Part shown: in pieces, positions 11,364 to 23,240 of the stretch
Layout: each line of letters begins with the position of its first letter
Position numbering within the stretch: the stretch's first letter is position 1
NCBI GenBank assembly: GCA_017311185.1
Contig: JAESUZ010000429.1
Coordinates: 620,001 to 684,000 of the forward strand
Length of the DNA stretch: 64,000 nt
DNA from: Proteles cristata cristata
Lineage: Eukaryota; Chordata; Mammalia; Carnivora; Hyaenidae
Direction of reading: 5' to 3'
Notes under the pieces: generated by a model
What the model was told of the DNA's origin: nothing
The model's input: the letters and a program-made list of their open reading frames with translations, nothing else
The model's database searches: none
Position numbers and translations under genes: made by a program

Positions 11364-11597
11364 GGGGCGCCTGGGTGGCTTAGTCGGTTAAGCGTCCGAC
11401 TTTCGCTTAGGTCATGATCTCGCGGTTCATGGGTTCGAGCCCCACGTTGGGCTCTGTGCTGACTGCCAGCTCAGATCCTGGAGCCTGTTTCAGTCTGTGA
11501 CTCCCTCTTTCTCTGACTCTCCCCTGCTCATGCTGTCTCTCTCTCTCTCCTAGAAATAAATAAAAAATATAAAAAAAAAAAAAACTTAAAAAAAAAA
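11364..11597 (+). mobile_element. CAN-SINE, young subfamily, with perfect 17-bp TSD
   Basis: Forward-oriented, nearly consensus copy: 'ggggcgcctgggtggctta' head, 'gactttcgcttaggtcatg', 'gctgactgccagctcag', 'cctagaaataaataaaa' and an interrupted poly(A) tail. The 17-bp duplication agaactatcctagctct at 11347-11363 and 11598-11614 is perfect. It has the young-group diagnostic bases. Confidence 0.95.
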
Positions 11598-11614
11598 AGA
11601 ACTATCCTAGCTCT

Positions 11615-12229
11615 TTAAACCATAAGTAAAAAATTATTTTTTTTTACGTTGGAATTAGATAAGGCTTCAGTTGTGGTCACTGGTGAAGATGAGTGCAAGG
11701 CTTAGATCAACAAACTTGCCTTTAATTTCTAGACTTCATTTTATTTTACTATAGTGCCCTTTTTGTTACTGATCCTGGAATAATGATAAAAGTAATGATT
11801 TCCTTAATATATCAACCATACAGTTTTATCAGTCATCAATATACAGAATTACCATAAAGTGTGAAAACATAGATTATATTGTTTATATTTTTACAAAGTG
11901 AAGCTTTTTCTGGACTATAGTTTGTATATTCACCCTTTTCCCCTGATTGATGGACGCATTGTAGTGACATTCTTAAACAAATAAAAGGACCTCATGAACA
12001 ATAGGAAGAAAAATCAATACATTGCATCAATGGGACAGGGACTTAAAATCAAAGCTCTCTATTGCAAGATAGAGGATCCTATAAATGCTTTAGAAATTTC
12101 TCTTAGTATAGTACTGCCTGATACTGCTATTGATTTTCTAAAAAAGAACTTTAGAAACCCAGAGTGCTTGGAGTATATTTCTCCAGTTTTCCTAAGCTCA
12201 TGAAGGAGTTCTTTTTGTGCTTTTTAAAC
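11615..12229. other. Unique AT-rich noncoding DNA
   Basis: No repeat family is recognised. An open frame of 69 codons at 11994-12203 on the plus strand is lysine- and isoleucine-rich without a recognisable domain. Confidence 0.45.
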
Positions 12230-12660
12230 CAAAACTTAAAATTATAGCAGGTTAACCTTCAGTTCTATCCTTAAGCCTTCTTGTGAAGGGGGCTTGACCT
12301 TCCTCAGCAAAAGCGAGAAGGAACAACAGCTTATGCAGCAGTGTTCAGTGTTTGCAATTCGTATTTACACTTCACAGAGGCCAAAGACAGGCATTTCTGT
12401 TGGGGTTCCGACTACATTCCCTTCCATGTAGCAAGACTGACAGCAAGAATAATTGGTCTAACAAGGGTCTGCACAGTCGCTTGTTGTCTTTACAGTGAGC
12501 ACGTGTGGTCAGTGGAAGCACCAGTACACCTGCCAAGGCGTTCTCAAGGAGCCGAACAGGCGCGACAAGTGTGGTTACAACACCTGCTTGAGGTGTCATC
12601 CTCTGCTCCTGACACTTTCCTCCTAGACTCCTGTCCAGCCATTGGATAAAGGGTGGGATT
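12230..12660. other. Unexplained, CpG-retaining unique segment with open frames
   Basis: This stretch differs in base composition from its AT-rich flanks and matches no repeat I recognise. A 102-codon plus-strand frame (12341-12649) is open. A different plus-strand frame, open from before 12495 to a TAG at 12624, contains five cysteines spaced C-x8-C-x12-C-x4-C-x2-C and follows a pyrimidine-rich AG (ttgttgtctttacag, ending 12495) that resembles a splice acceptor. No donor site or protein family could be assigned. It may be an exon relic, a conserved regulatory element or chance. Confidence 0.25.
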
Positions 12661-14024
12661 TATTCCACCAAAGATTGGTCAGTAATCACTGTTTAATTAG
12701 TTGACTTGATAGTTATCCCATTATATTATCATTAACTTGGGCAAGAAACACTTAATCCAGGAAAATTCTGCTTACTTTGATCTTGAGGCCATAAGTATAT
12801 AATGTAATTTAGTTTTATCTGCCAGTAACCAGTGGAAAATTTACTTCTTTAACATGCTAAGTTGAATACCTCAACCAAATATTTAAAATATACTCAGATA
12901 CATCTGTTGTTCTTACATCTTCCAAAAGGTTTTTACCAAATAAAATTGTAATGAATCCTACAATAGGACTATAAATGTATTTAATCATATGTTACTATTA
13001 TTTTATCATTCATAAAAGTAATTGACTTATTTATACTTCTGTCTCATCAGAATCATCATTAGGCAAAATTGAGATGTAAGGCATTGTTTGTCATTTGAGA
13101 GCATTTTGTATATGTTTGTCATTTTGTATATCCTTTCCTCTACTTCCTTTTGACTGAGTCACACTCTAAAAATAGCTTCTTTCTACAGAAATTCTGTTAA
13201 AAGGTACCATTAACATGTCTCATTTTCTCCAATCTAGATCAATGTGCACTCCCTTTATTCTGCCACACTGTGTTTGTTCTGAATATTATACTGTCAGTTT
13301 TGTTCTCTGATTTCCAGTTTCAACTATTTTTCACTTAGTTTATTTAAGCGAATTTAAAAGCTAAGGTGATAGTGACTAGTTCACTAATATTCTTAATTCC
13401 TTCAAGCTCTGTCTACATGTTTCCTTGGGATCGCTAAGGAGACTTTTAACCCCCAAACTGAAAACCTGAATGGTGTAAGTTGAAACCATGAGCTTCCGAC
13501 AAAATGATTATCTTGATTATCATGGGCACAGTTTCCATTCTTTCCATGGTATGATGTTAGAGATATCCTAGCCAGTATGTGACATTACAGCAGTCCTTTT
13601 ATCTCCTAATGCTCCACTTCACTGTGACAGTTTCTCAGAATTTCTTTTTTTTTTAATCACCTTGAAAGCTTTGAGGAGTATTGGTTAGATATTTGGTAGA
13701 AGGTCTGATATTTTCTCATGACTAGAATAGAGTTGTGTTTCAGAGAAGAAAGTAGAGATAGTGTCATTTTCATCACATTAGATAAAGGTAAATATTCCCA
13801 GTGACTGATCACTGTGGACGTAACCTTGACATGTGGCTCAGGTAACATTTGTCAGGTTTCTCTGCCTTATGATTGTCCTTTCCATTCTCTTCTTTGTAAG
13901 GACATCTTATGCGCAGCATACTCAGGCAGAGTGCAAAGGCGTCGTCTATCTTTTGGGAGTTGTGTATCTTCATAACTTATTTGGAGATATTCTCTGTTGG
14001 AGATTTTTTTTAACTTTTTTTAAT
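12661..14024. other. Unique AT-rich noncoding DNA
   Basis: No repeat family, RNA or exon signature was recognised. The right edge runs into a T-rich tract (14006-14024) before the old L1 block. Confidence 0.45.
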
Positions 14025-14039
14025 GTCCCCTTTTTATGA

Positions 14040-14690
14040 GAACATTTAAATTTTCTGTTAGCAAATTTCAGTAAATAATATAGTGTTATCAACTATAGCA
14101 CCGTGTTATACGTGAGCTTCTCAGACTTCATTCGGCTTATAACTGAGAGTTCATAGTCTTTAACCAGCCCCTCTCTGTGTTCCTCAACACGCATAAGTGA
14201 TACCATGAAGTATTTGTTTTCCTCTGTCTGGCTTATTTCACTTAGCACGATGCTCTCTGTTCTCACCTTTGTTCTCGCAAATGACAGTATTCTGCCCTCC
14301 TTTAAAGCAGAATTGTATTCCCTTGCACATATATACCACATCTTTACATTCATTCATCTTTACATTCTTTCATTCATCTGCATTACTTCCATACCGTGCA
14401 TGTTGTGAGTAACACTGCAGTGAACGTGAGGGTGCAGATAATCCTTTGAAGTGCTCATGTCATTCCCTTTGGACAAACACCCAGAATTAGGATTTCTGGG
14501 GCATATGGTAGTTCTATTTTTCCTTTTTTGAGGAACCCTCATACTGTTTTCCATACTGGCTGCACTAGTTTACCTTCTCACCAATGGTGGGCAAGGGTTC
14601 TCTTTCCTCCATATCCTTACCGGCATTTATTTCTTGTCCTTCTGATGATAGTCATTTTAAAAAGTGTGAAGTGATGTCCCATTGTGGCAG
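14040..14690 (-). mobile_element. Old L1 3'-end fragment
   Basis: Complement of an ancient L1 3' region. Landmarks are 'ggcttatttcacttagcac', 'cattctttcattcatctgc', 'gaggaaccctcatactg' and 'tttccatactggctgcac'. It is diverged, with short open frames only. It ends near 14690, where a different old repeat begins. Confidence 0.7.
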
Positions 14691-15325
14691 GAGATTATTC
14701 CTTTTCTGCAGTTTATTTATCTATACAGTAATTTACTGATAACAGTATGGGCTCATGGATACTTATTTGTTAGATTATAATCCAGTACTACTTTATTTTG
14801 CTGTTCAGATTGTTCCAGTTTTGATGGTTGAGAGCTCTTTGAGTGTGCCTCAGAGCGCATTTGACCTGCTCTCCTCAGTGTGCTGTTACTGGATGCTGTT
14901 TGAGTCCTTTCTGAATTTCCTGCCCAGCTCTAGAATCAGCCATTTCCCCCAGGACTCCTAGTTCCCTTTATTGGAGAATTGCATTTGAAGCCATGAACTG
15001 GGTACTGGGTATGTCCATTGTTTCTGGAGTGGCATTGCTTCCAGTCCCTCTAAGATAACAGAGCAAGAAAATACATGTGAGTGTATTAGCCAGTGAATAT
15101 ACAGGCATCTGTATGTACTTCTATGTGTGACTATACTGCCGTAAAGCTAAACGTGAGTTCGTGAGAATACTTCCAGTTCTGATCCATCCACTACAAAGAT
15201 GCTTTTAGCCTTTTCTGTATGCTTACTTGTGATTCCCCTCTCCAGTAATGTGGATTTTGCTCCTCTATTTTCATTCATACGTACTTGTTAAGTTTCAGTG
15301 CACGTTTATAGTGGTATTAGAATTG
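14691..15325. mobile_element. Old interspersed repeat, probably L1M-related
   Basis: The stretch from 'gttagattataatccagtac' through 'ctagaatcagccatttcccc', 'ttattggagaattgcatttg' and 'gctaaacgtgagttcgtgag' resembles a widespread, non-coding mammalian repeat that I associate with old L1-family sequence. Family and orientation are not certain without a consensus comparison. Confidence 0.4.
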
Positions 15326-17294
15326 TTACCCACATCTCTGTGGGAAAGAGCTTCGTCCAGAATATGAAATAAAACATGGCGGAATATGTTTGGATCTTGC
15401 TATACACACCAGTTTGTGAAGCACTCTTCTATGCTTACAAAGAGTCATTACATTAGAAGAGACGCAGTTGACCACATAGGTGAGAAATTGATAATGAAGC
15501 AACCCCCGTGAGAGCTTAGCAATGTCAGAGGGTGGACATGCTTGGACATGGCCCTTTCCTGTGAAGCCACTGTGGACTGCCTGATGTGCGGGGTCATAAA
15601 TTAGGGATGTGCTGAGACATACTGTCAGGATGAAAGCAAACATACATCCTTACTTTTAACTGAAGATATTGAATTTTAACAGAGCACACACAGGTTTTTG
15701 TTTTTGTTTTTTTAATCATTTTACTGACCATTCTTAGAGGTTTGTGGATTGCATAGGCCAACTTTCAGTAGGATAAAGTAATAGTCATAAAGCTGGTGAT
15801 AGATTTATAGAAAGAGAAAAATATTTTGTCCAGTCAGGCCAGTGTGAGGATAGTGGTTTCAGGTGTTTCTGAAAACAGGCTGTATCTAAGACACAATTTT
15901 GCAGTGCTGGAAAATGTCCAGAAGTTGTGTGGGGAATACAAAGGTCTCTAACTCTTCACTTGTGGTCCCCCGCCCCCATTCCTCATTGCTTACCGTACCT
16001 TTACCTTACCTTAGGGTGTGACTGTACTTCATTGACGAATCTATTTCTCCTCACATAATTGTTTTTGCTTGGTCTGATTATTGTCGAAGAATATGTGGAA
16101 GCGATTTCTGTGTCTTTGGAGGGTACACTAAATTAGAGGTGTTTCTTTCCCTTTAGTGTTTGATGGGAGTGTAGCCCGGGTTTTTAGTGATTTCTTTCCC
16201 CCTACATAGTGTAGTATGTCTTCCTCCAACGTGGACAGTTACTGTTTTTCTAGGTTGCATGGTTGCATTTTTCATGCTGAAGGCTTTTTCTTTCACCAAA
16301 ATGTTATTTTAATGAGATCCATACCTGAATTCTCTAAGCCCCTGCCATTTCTGGCTTCCTCCGGGCAAAGGCAGTAATAGACCGAGAGGAGCTTGTTTGT
16401 TTCTCTCTTTACAATGGAAGAACCGGATCTTTGCCCAGGCATGTGGCCATTTTCCAGTTTAAGGCATTTCATTGAATGTTTCTCTGTGTTTCTTCTCGGG
16501 TGTAAGTCTGTGAACTTGCCCCAGCTCACCCCTTCTGGCAGACTGCTGGTTCAGCTTCTGGGCAGCTCTGGCTCCATGCGTAGGAATAGCCTCTAGCAAC
16601 CAACATTCTCTGCAGACTGGGACACTGCGGTTTCCGTGGTGCAGCACTCCTTTCCGCTTTTCTCCTGCAAGCAGCTTCTCTGCTAAGAGCTCTTCATAGG
16701 CCCACTTCTTGGGAACCCAATAGAATTTATTTCTTAAAAAAATTTCCTCATGTGTGTGTTGGTGTGCTTATATGCACTGCTGTATGTGAAATTAAGACAT
16801 TAATCTGTTTAAATTTACCTATTACTCTTCTAAATTCTCCAGCAAAAACGCTTGTTTCTGATCTTACTTCACGGTAAAAATCAGAGATTTTTGGAGGACT
16901 GTATTAATTTTAGAGCATTGATGGCATGTGATTTCAGGGAATGAGAGTGTGAACATTACTGCAAGATGCCAGAATTGTAAAATAGCACTGAGGCCAATTT
17001 CTGCTTTCAGGAAAACAGAATATTCATTTTAGGGTTCAGTGTTTCAGAGGTATATATGAGGAAATGATTTTAGCACCATCCTTTGATGTCCTTAGAGTTA
17101 AGAAGTAATATTAAATTGTTTCTAGAACTGATGTCCTATGCATCAGTTACTGATGCAGACCAGTAAATATTTTGTGAGAAAATACCATGTACTTAACTGT
17201 CTCGAGTGATGAGATAAATTTCTGCTTTTAATGAACATGTTACATAGTTGTAAACATTGGCCATGAACCTAAAGGAAAACAAATAATAATTGCT
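15326..17294. other. Unique noncoding DNA
   Basis: No repeat family or exon was recognised. A 105-codon minus-strand open frame (15326-15643) has no recognisable domain and no coding context. Several 60-80 codon frames around 16293-16647 overlap on opposite strands, as expected by chance. Confidence 0.45.
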
Positions 17295-17495
17295 GCCATT
17301 CTTTTTATTCATACAGATCAAGTTCTAAGTCCTGAATGTAATTGACTGTATTTCCACAGAAACGCTTGATGTGACCCATGTTTTGCAGGGCAGAAAACAG
17401 CCAGGGTGATTTTAGGTAACTTACTCAAAGTTGCATATCCAGTAGGTGGATGTCTGACCCCTTGGCCTCCTTAGGAAGAGTTCTACTCAACCAGT
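17295..17495 (-). mobile_element. MIR element
   Basis: Complement of the mammalian-wide tRNA-derived MIR SINE. The order 'ccatgttttgcagggcagaaaacag', 'taggtaacttactcaaagttgcatatcc', 'agtaggtggatgtctga' matches the MIR core in reverse (fraction of bases lost as expected for age). It is an ancient mammalian insertion; no TSD is preserved. Confidence 0.7.
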
Positions 17496-18334
17496 TGAGC
17501 AGACTTGATGTCCAGTCTTGTTCCTTGGAGTGGTTTTCCCACCACCGCCTCCCTCACTCTGTCCACCTGTGGAGTTGAGCTCAGTTCTGTGCTGAACTCG
17601 CATCCCTACTGCAGTAGCTCAGTAATGTCTATCTTAGTTTTAGTGTCTGGCACAACGTTTTCCTTTCACCCTATCCTTCCAAACCCACTTATGATGATTT
17701 CCCCAAAAAACCCACATGTGCTGCTCCCCATGGATTTGCAGGTCTTTCTTAAGTTTTCCCCAGCACATTCTTCATAACCTAACTTTGAATCCCTTGGAAG
17801 CCCATCCAGCAGAACTTGAGCAAGCCCTCTGCTCCCTGATGTAGCTCCCTGCCCTCTGCGCCCTGCTCTTGTTCCCTGGAACTGCCTGTGCTCCTGGCCC
17901 TGTGACAGTGACCTGAGCAGAGAGTTGACCACACCCCTGCGCACTCCGCTTACCACTCCCCCACGCAACTCTGCCTAAGCTCCTCAACATCTTCCCAACG
18001 TCTGGAGTCCCTTCAGTGTCCACGTGGCACCCTCTGCGTTGAGCTCTCTCTTGGCCTAGATTCTATCCTTTTATTCTGTATCTTGTGCAGAAAGGCTGCT
18101 TCAAAGGCACACTTAAGTTATTTGCACAAATGCAGCCTCATGTCATTAGCCATAAAGAAAAAAAATAAAGAATGAAACGTTTGTCAAATAATGTGGATTA
18201 CACCCTAGAATGTAACTGTAATTTTAAATCCAGCATAACTTCTAAGGACACGCCAACTACTTTATGTACAGATATTTGGAGAAGAGTAAAAGATACCAAT
18301 GCTGAGTAAAAAGCCTGGCTGTGCTAGATGTTTT
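17496..18334. other. Unique DNA with a C-rich patch
   Basis: About 17820-18050 is C-rich on the plus strand compared with its surroundings. No repeat or exon is recognised. Minus-strand frames of 83-100 codons are open here but arise from the C-rich, stop-poor composition. Confidence 0.4.
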
Positions 18335-18336
18335 AT

Positions 18337-18473
18337 GTTTTTTGCTTTTTCTTTTTAGGCTTCATACCTAGTGTGGAGCTGACTGTGGAGCTTGAACTCA
18401 TGACTCTGAGACCAAGATCTCAGCCCAGACCAAGAGTCAGAAGTTTAACCTGCTGAGCTACCCAGACACCCCT
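18337..18473 (-). mobile_element. Short, old tRNA-derived carnivore SINE
   Basis: Reverse-oriented: T-rich tail, then 'gtggagcttgaactcatgac', 'gagaccaagatctcagccc' and a head complement ending 'acccagacacccc'. It is shorter and more diverged than the felid CAN-SINEs in this window and lacks their GA-rich middle. This suggests an older carnivore SINE type. Confidence 0.7.
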
Positions 18474-18554
18474 GGGTGTGTTAGATTATTGAAAGATAGT
18501 ATAGAATACTGGTCTTTAGAGTATGCATTTTCTAGAGTATTTCTGAGAATAATT

Positions 18555-19129
18555 TATTTTATTTTTTTCTTAAATAGTTTATTGTCAAGTTGGTTTCCAT
18601 ATAACACCCAGTGCTCATCCCAACAAGTGCCCTCTTACATGCCCATCACCCCCCTTCCCCTGCCCCCCACCCCTATCAGCCCTGAGTTTGTTCTCAGCAT
18701 TCGAGAGTCTCTCATGGTTTGGCTCCCTCCCCCTCCCCCACTATTTTCGCCTGTTCTCCTCCCCCAGGGTCCTTCATTAAGTTCCCCCTAATCCTCCTAT
18801 ATGTGCAACATATGGTATTTGTCCTTCTCTGCCTGACTTATTCTGCTCAGCATAACACCATCAAAGTCCATCCATGTCGCTACAAATGGCCAGATTTCAT
18901 TCTTTCTCATTGCCATGTAGTATTCCATTGTATAGATAAACCACATCTTGTCCATTCGTCAGTTGATGGACACTTAGGCTCTTTCCACGATTTGGGTTTT
19001 GTTGAAAGTGAGTGCTGCTATGAACATTGGGGTACATGTGCCCCTATGCATCAGCACTCCTGTATCCCTTGGGTAAATCCCTAGCACTGCTATTCCTGGG
19101 ACATAGGGGAGTTCTATTGTTAATTTTTT
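18555..19129 (-). mobile_element. 5'-truncated carnivore L1, 3' portion (left half of split copy)
   Basis: Complement of the carnivore L1 3' UTR and ORF2 tail: 'aatagtttattgtcaagttgg', 'cacccagtgctcatccc', 'gagagtctctcatggtttgg'. The copy stops at a T-rich tract at 19124-19129 and resumes at 26027. It was therefore interrupted by the full-length L1 at 19130-26026. It is non-coding. Confidence 0.9.
19113..19129. repeat. Target-site duplication, left copy, of the full-length L1
   Basis: The 17-base tctattgttaatttttt is repeated exactly at 26027-26043, at the 5' end of the inserted L1. The pair lies inside the older L1, and joining the flanks restores its reading. That is strong evidence for target-primed reverse transcription. 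Confidence 0.88.
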
Positions 19130-19339
19130 TTTTTTTTTTTTTTACAAATAGTTTATTGTCAAATTAGTTTCCACATAACACCCAGTGCTCATCCCCACAA
19201 GTGCCCTCCTCCATGCCCACCCCTCCTCCCCCCACATCCACCAGTCCTCAGTTTTTGTCAGCATTCAAGAGTCTCTCATGGTTTGCCTCTCCCCCTTTCC
19301 CCCACCATTTCCACCCTTCTTCTCCCCCTTGGTCCTCTG

Positions 19340-22300
19340 TCAAGTTCCTCCTAATCCTCCTATACGTGCACACATATGATATTTGTCCTTCTCTGCCTGA
19401 CTTATTTCGCTCAGCATAACACCCTCAAGGTCCATCCATGTTGCTACACATGGCCAGATTTCATTGTTTCTCATTGCCATGTAGTATTCCATGGTATAGA
19501 TAAACCACATCTTCTTGATCCATTCATCTGTTGATGGACACTTAGGCTCTTTCCATGTTTTAGCTATTGTGGAGAGTGCTGCTATGAACATTGGAGTACA
19601 TGTGCTCCTATGCATCAGCATTTCTGTATCCCTTGGGTAAATTCCTAGCAGTGCTATTGCTGGGTCCTAGGGGAGTTCTATTGTTAGTTTCCTTGAGGAA
19701 CCTCCACACTGTTTCCAGAGGGGCTGTACCAGTTACATTCCCACCAACAGTGTAGGAGGGTGCCCGTTTCTCCACATCCTCGCCAGCATCTAGAGTTCTC
19801 TGATTGGCTCATTTTAGCCACTCTGACTGGCGTGAAGTGGTATCTCAGTGTGGTTTTGATTTGTATTTCCCTGATGAGGAGCGATGCTGAACATCGTTTC
19901 ATGTGTCTGTTGGCCATCTGGATGTCCTCTTTGGAGAAGTGTCTGTTCATATCTTCTGCCCATTTCTTCACTGGGTTGTTTGTTTTTCGGGCGTGTAGTT
20001 TGGTGAGTTCCTTGTAGATTCTGGATATCAACCCTTTATCTGATATGTCATTTGCAACTATCTTTTCCCATTCGGTTGGTTGCCTATTAATTTTCTGGGT
20101 TGTTTCCTTGGCTGTGCAGAAGCTTTTAATCTTGAGGAGGTCCAACAGTTTATTTTTGCTCTTGATTCCCTTGCTTTTGGGGATGTGTCAAGTAAGAAGT
20201 TGCTGCGGTGGAGGTCAAGGAGGTTGTTTCCTGCTTTCTCCTCTAGGGTGTTGATAGTTTCCTGTCTCACGTTCAGGTCCTTTATCCATTTTGAGTTTAT
20301 TTTTGTGCATGGTGTGAGAAAATGATCTAGTTTCATTCTTCTGCATGTTGCTGTCCAATTCTCCCAACACCATCTGTTAAAAGGCTGTCTTTTTTCCATT
20401 GGATATTCTTTCCTGCTTTGTCAAAGATTAGTTGGCTGTATACTTTGGGTCCACTTCTGAGTTCTCAATTCTGTTCCATTGGTCTATGTGTCTGTTTTTG
20501 TGCCAATACCATACTGTCTTGATGATGACAGCTTTGTAGTAGAGGCTAAAGTCTGGGATGGTGATCCCTCCCGTTTTGGTTTTATTGTTCAGTATTACTT
20601 TGGCTATTCGGGGTCTTTTGTGGTTCCATACAAATTTTTGGATAGTTTGTTCTAGTTTTGAGAAGTATGCTGGTGCAATTTTGATTGGAATTGCATTGAA
20701 TGTGTAGAGTGCCTTAGGTAGTAATGACATCTTAACTATATTTATTCTTCCTATCCATGAGCATGGAATGTTTTTCCATTTCTTTGTGTCTTCTTCAATT
20801 TCCTTCATAAGTTTTCTATAGTTTTCATCCTACAGATCTCTTGTATCCTTGGTTAGGTTTATTCCGAGGTATTTTATGGTTTTTTGTGCAATTGTGAATG
20901 GGATCAGTTTCTTGATTTCTCTTTCTGTTGCTTCATTGTTGGTGTATAAAAATGCAACCGATTTCTGTACGTTGATTTTGTACCCTGCAACTTGGCTGAA
21001 TTCTTGGATCAGTTCTAGTAGGCTTCTGGTGGAGTCTGTCGGGTTTTCTGATGTAGAGTATCATGTCATCTGCGAAGAGTGAAAGTTTGACTTCCTCTTT
21101 GCCAATTCTGATGCCTTTGATTTCCTTTTGTGTCTGATGGCTGATGCTAGGACTTCCAGCACTATGTTAAACAGCAGTGGTGAGAGTGGGCATCCCTGTC
21201 GTGTTCCTGATCTCAGGGGGAAAGCTCTGAGTTTTTCCCCGTTGAGGATGATGTTAGCTGAAGGCTTCTCATAGATGGCTTTGATGATGTTTAAGTAGGT
21301 TCCTTCTATCCCAACTTTCTCGAGAGTCTTTATTAAGAAGGGATGCTGTATTTTGTCAAATGCTTTTTCTGCATCTATTGACAGGATCATATGGTTTTTA
21401 TCTTTTCTTTTATTGATATGATGTATCACATTGATTGATTTGCGAATGTTGAACCAGCCCTGTAACCCAGGAATGAATCCCACTTGATCTTGGTGGATGA
21501 TTCTTTTTATATGCTGCTGGATTCGATTTGCAAGGATCTTGTTGAGAATTTTTGCATCCATATTCATCAAGGATATTGGCCTGTAGTTCTCTTTTTTTGC
21601 TGGATCTCTGTCTGGCTTGGGAATCAGAGTGATGCTGGCTTCATAAAATGAGTCTGGGAGTTTTCCTTCACTTTCTATTTTTTGGAATAGCTTGAGAAGA
21701 ATTGGGATTAATTCTGTTTTAAATGTCTGGTAGAATTCCCCAGGGAAGCCATCAGGTCCAGGGCTCTTATTTGTTGGGAGATTTTGATCACTGATTCAAT
21801 TTCTTCACTTGTTATGGGTCTGTTCAGGTTTTCTATTTCTTCCCGTGTGAATTTTGGTAGTGAGTGTGTGTTTAGAAATTTGTCCATTTCTTCTAAGTTG
21901 TCCCATTTGTTGGCATATAATTTTTCATAGTATTCCCTGATAATTGCTTGTATTTCTGAGGGGTTGGTTGTCATAAGTCCATTTTCATTCATAATTTTGT
22001 CTATTTGGGTGCTCTCTCTTTTCTTTTGGATAAGTCTGGCTAGAGGTTTGTCAATTTTGTTTACTTTTCAAAAAACCAACTCTTGGTTTCATTGATCTGT
22101 TCAATTGTTTCTTTGGTCTCTATGTTGTTTATTTCTGCTCTAATTTTTACTATTTCTCTTCTTCTACTGGGTTTGGGGCGTTCTTGTTCCTTTAGGTGAG
22201 CTGTTAGATTTTGGACTTGCGCTTTTTCTAATCTCTTGAAATAGGCCTGGAGAGCAATGTACTTTCCTCTTAGGACTGCCTTTGCCGCATCCCATAGATT

Positions 22301-23173
22301 TTGAATTGTTGTGTTTTCATTTTCATTTGTTTCCATATATTTTTTAATTTCATCTCTAATTGCCTGATTGGCCCATTCATTCTTTAGAAGGGTGTTCTTT
22401 AACCTCCATGTTTTTGGAAGTTTTCCAGACTTCTTCCTGTAATTGATTTCAAGTTTCAAAGCATTGTGATCTGACAGTGTGCATGGTATGATCTCTATTC
22501 TTTTATATTTATTGAGGGCTGCTTTATGTCCCAGTATGTGATCTATCTTGGAGAATGTGCCATGTGCAGTTGAGAAGAAAGTAAATTCCCTGGCCTCAGG
22601 ATGTAAAGTTCTAAATATATCCGTCAGGTCCATCTGGTCCAATGTATCTTTCAAGTCCATTATTTCTTTAGTGATTTTCTGTCTGGTTGACCTATCCATT
22701 GCTGTAAGCGGAGTATTAAAGTCCCCTGCTATTAGCACATTCTTATCTATAAGCTTGTTTCTGTTTGTGATTAATTGTTTTAGATATTTAGGTGCTCCCA
22801 TATTCGGTGCGTAGACATTTATGATTGTTAGTTCTTCCTGATGGATGGACCCTGTAATTATTATGTAGTGCCCTTCTTCATCTCTTGTGATTGTCTTTAA
22901 TTTAAAGTCCAGTTTGTCTGATATAAGTATCGCTACTCTGGCTTTCTTTTGATTTCCTGTAGCATGATATATATTTCTCCATCCCCTTACTTTTAATCTG
23001 AAGGTATCTTCCCGTCTAAAATGAGTTTCTTGTAGACAGCATATAGATGGATTTTGTTTTTTAATCCATTCTGCTACCCTATGTCTTTTGATTGGAGCAT
23101 TCAGCCCATTTACATTCAGTGTTATTATTGAAATATGTGGGTTTAGAGTCTTTGTATCTTTTGTAGGGTTCAT
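19340..23173 (-). pseudogene. L1 ORF2 (endonuclease / reverse transcriptase), frameshifted
   Basis: ORF2p nicks target DNA and reverse-transcribes L1 RNA at the nick. The first 370 codons (23173-22061) are open and hold a full apurinic-type endonuclease domain: LNVNGLN near residue 19, QETHF near 49, INVYAPN, GDFNTPL, and SDHNAL near 240, so the known catalytic positions look conserved. The frame breaks after SWFFEK near 22062 (apparently one missing base), again near 21770, and just before the FADDM active-site motif (about 21055-21085), which is present but in a different frame from the preceding [19 protein letters not shown] segment. Later segments (20808-20428, 20399-20058, 20145-19684, 19621-19340) are open in shifting frames up to the normal C-terminal region ending near 19340. 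The total span of about 1,278 codons is the usual L1 ORF2 length. It cannot give a full ORF2p; a truncated endonuclease-only product is conceivable. Confidence 0.9.
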
Positions 23174-23240
23174 GTTTGTGGTGGTGTCTCTGGAATCTTT
23201 GTTCCTTGCAACCTTTCCTTCAGAGCATCCCCCTCAGGAT

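Noticed and set aside
11364..11440. tRNA-like sequence with internal promoter boxes
   Set aside because: It is the tRNA-derived head of a CAN-SINE with SINE body, poly(A) and TSD. The same holds for all other tRNA-like heads here. No standalone tRNA gene was seen.
15326..15643. 105-codon minus-strand open frame
   Set aside because: No domain, no conserved start context, and no neighbouring exon-like structure; treated as chance.
22548..22814. 88-codon plus-strand open frame
   Set aside because: Antisense shadow of the L1 ORF2 endonuclease region.
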